From positions 1 through 6,864 of the forward strand of contig JAENXP010000121.1 of assembly GCA_016649475.1 (NCBI GenBank): a DNA stretch of 6,864 bases, given 5' to 3'. Positions 5,781-6,864 of the stretch are shown here, piece after piece. A model generated the notes under the pieces. That model made no database searches and was not told where the DNA came from. It worked only from the letters and a program-made list of their open reading frames with translations. Position 1 is the first letter of the stretch; each line of letters begins with the position of its first letter. Both the position numbers and the translations under genes were made by a program. This DNA is from Burkholderiales bacterium. Lineage in GTDB: Bacteria > Pseudomonadota > Gammaproteobacteria > Burkholderiales > SG8-39.

Positions 5781-6864
5781 ATGCAAACCCCTTCCGGCCG
5801 GACCGCGGTGCCGATGCGAACCGCGTTTTACCTCGCCCTGGCGCTGACGCTGGCATTCAAGGCTTGGCTCGCCGCAGTGCTGCCCATGACCGGGGATGAG
5901 GCCTACTTCATCTACTGGGGCGTCTATCCCGACTACGGCTACTACGATCATCCGCCCGTGATCGGCTGGATACTGGCCTTGCTGTTGCAGCTGTCCCGAT
6001 CTGAATGGGTGCTGCGCCTGCCGGTGATCGTTCTGCCTGCGCTGGTAGCGCTGGCAATGCTGCAATACCTTCGGAAGGTCGACGAAGACAAAGCCTATCT
6101 CGCGGCGCTCGGCTTCCTGTTGTTGCCGGTGAATGTCTGGAACGTGCTCATCACCACCGATACGCCGCTGGTACTGTTCTCCTTCCTGTCCGCGCTGTGC
6201 TTCGCCGTCGCGCTGCGGCGCGAATCGCAAGCACTGTATGCAGCCGCCGGCGCCTTCCTCGGGCTGGCATTCCTGTCGAAATACTTCGCCGTGCTGCTGG
6301 GACTGGCCTATCTGGTGTTCGTCCTGACGCAGCGCGCGGGGCGGCGAAGCTGGCGCGGGCTCGCGATTGTGTTTGCATGCGTGCTGCCTTTCGCCGCCCT
6401 CAATGCGTGGTGGAACTACGATCACTGCTGGGCCAACCTCATGTTCAATGTGTACAACCGGCACGGCGATGCCGGTTGGTCGCTGCGAAACCCGCTGCTG
6501 TTTGCGCTCAGTGTCCTCTACATGCTCTCCCCGGTCGCGCTCTACCAATTGTGGCGCGGCCGCGCAGGGCTGAGACAGCGCCTTGCCGTGCAGCGGACGC
6601 ACTTTTTCATGGTTGCCTGGCTGGTGCCGCTGGCCGTGTTCGCCCTGCTGGCCCTGGTGAAGCAGATCGGCCTGCACTGGCTGCTTTCGTTCGTGCCGAT
6701 GTTTTTCATCGCCGCGGCGCTCTTGCTCAGCGCGGCGCAGCTGAGAACGTCCGTCGTTTATCTCTCGGTGTTTTCGGCGATCCACGTTGTCGCGATCGCA
6801 GGCGCCAGCGTACTGCCGATGGAGACGTGGAAGAGCAGCCGGCTGTATAACGGCATCGTGTACC
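5781..6864 (+). CDS. Glycosyltransferase family 39 (ArnT/PMT-like), 3' truncated by window
   Basis: Only the first 361 codons are inside the window; the frame is open to the end. This is a polytopic inner-membrane enzyme of the PMT/ArnT superfamily, which uses polyprenyl-phosphate-linked sugars to glycosylate lipid or protein on the periplasmic side. After one membrane segment (about 14-36) the first outer loop carries the catalytic-type Asp-Glu pair (TGDEAY, Asp39-Glu40) and YGYYDHPPVIGW (52-63), a signature of GT39 proteins. TTDTPL (125-130) and GLAFLSKYFAVLLGL (161-175) are further family blocks. At least seven more hydrophobic segments follow. Acceptor and sugar cannot be told. No Shine-Dalgarno precedes ATG 5781, which fits a leaderless message; ATG 5814 (Met12) is the alternative start. 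It has its own -10 box and is probably a separate transcription unit. Confidence 0.9.
   Translation, partial: MQTPSGRTAVPMRTAFYLALALTLAFKAWLAAVLPMTGDEAYFIYWGVYPDYGYYDHPPVIGWILALLLQLSRSEWVLRLPVIVLPALVALAMLQYLRKVDEDKAYLAALGFLLLPVNVWNVLITTDTPLVLFSFLSALCFAVALRRESQALYAAAGAFLGLAFLSKYFAVLLGLAYLVFVLTQRAGRRSWRGLAIVFACVLPFAALNAWWNYDHCWANLMFNVYNRHGDAGWSLRNPLLFALSVLYMLSPVALYQLWRGRAGLRQRLAVQRTHFFMVAWLVPLAVFALLALVKQIGLHWLLSFVPMFFIAAALLLSAAQLRTSVVYLSVFSAIHVVAIAGASVLPMETWKSSRLYNGIVY

Noticed and set aside
5721..6785. A 354-codon minus-strand open frame across the GT39 gene
   Set aside because: The peptide is dominated by Gln, Arg, His and Gly with no domain pattern, while the + strand frame carries clear GT39 motifs.

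Overview
The window reads as ordinary chromosome from a GC-rich proteobacterium. The best fit is a betaproteobacterium (Nitrosomonadales/Rhodocyclales-like): the DAHP synthase aligns residue for residue with E. coli AroG, codons prefer G/C in third position, and a single-domain-plus-zinc-ribbon Nudix gene follows alaS. This placement is inference. I see no mobile element, CRISPR array, tRNA or rRNA. All genes are on the + strand.

Layout. Bases 1-100 hold an intrinsic terminator for an unseen upstream gene, then a GC-rich hairpin just before alaS. alaS (101-2713) is complete and is followed after 41 nt by a small YdhR-type alpha/beta-barrel protein (2755-3072). Two bases later a zinc-ribbon Nudix hydrolase begins (3075-3569). 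These three form a likely operon with no terminator between them.

The most interesting region is 3570-3879. It encodes a 23-codon peptide (3647-3718) in which seven of residues 5-14 are Phe, Tyr or Trp. An intrinsic terminator with nine T's follows (3739-3776). A segment inside the peptide's own 3' codons (3696-3704) is perfectly complementary over 9 bp to the 5' side of that terminator (3744-3752). Together these have the anatomy of a ribosome-mediated transcription attenuator. It lies directly ahead of aroG (3880-4953), a class I DAHP synthase catalysing the first committed step towards all three aromatic amino acids. The simplest model is that low charged tRNA for Phe, Tyr or Trp stalls the leader ribosome, the antiterminator forms, and aroG is expressed. 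With ample aromatic amino acids the terminator forms.

Downstream, a TSUP/TauE-SafE family membrane transporter (5042-5755) follows aroG with no visible terminator and may share its transcript. A glycosyltransferase family 39 (ArnT/PMT-like) membrane enzyme begins at 5781 and runs off the window end. A perfect TATAAT lies 7 bases before its ATG, suggesting a leaderless message.
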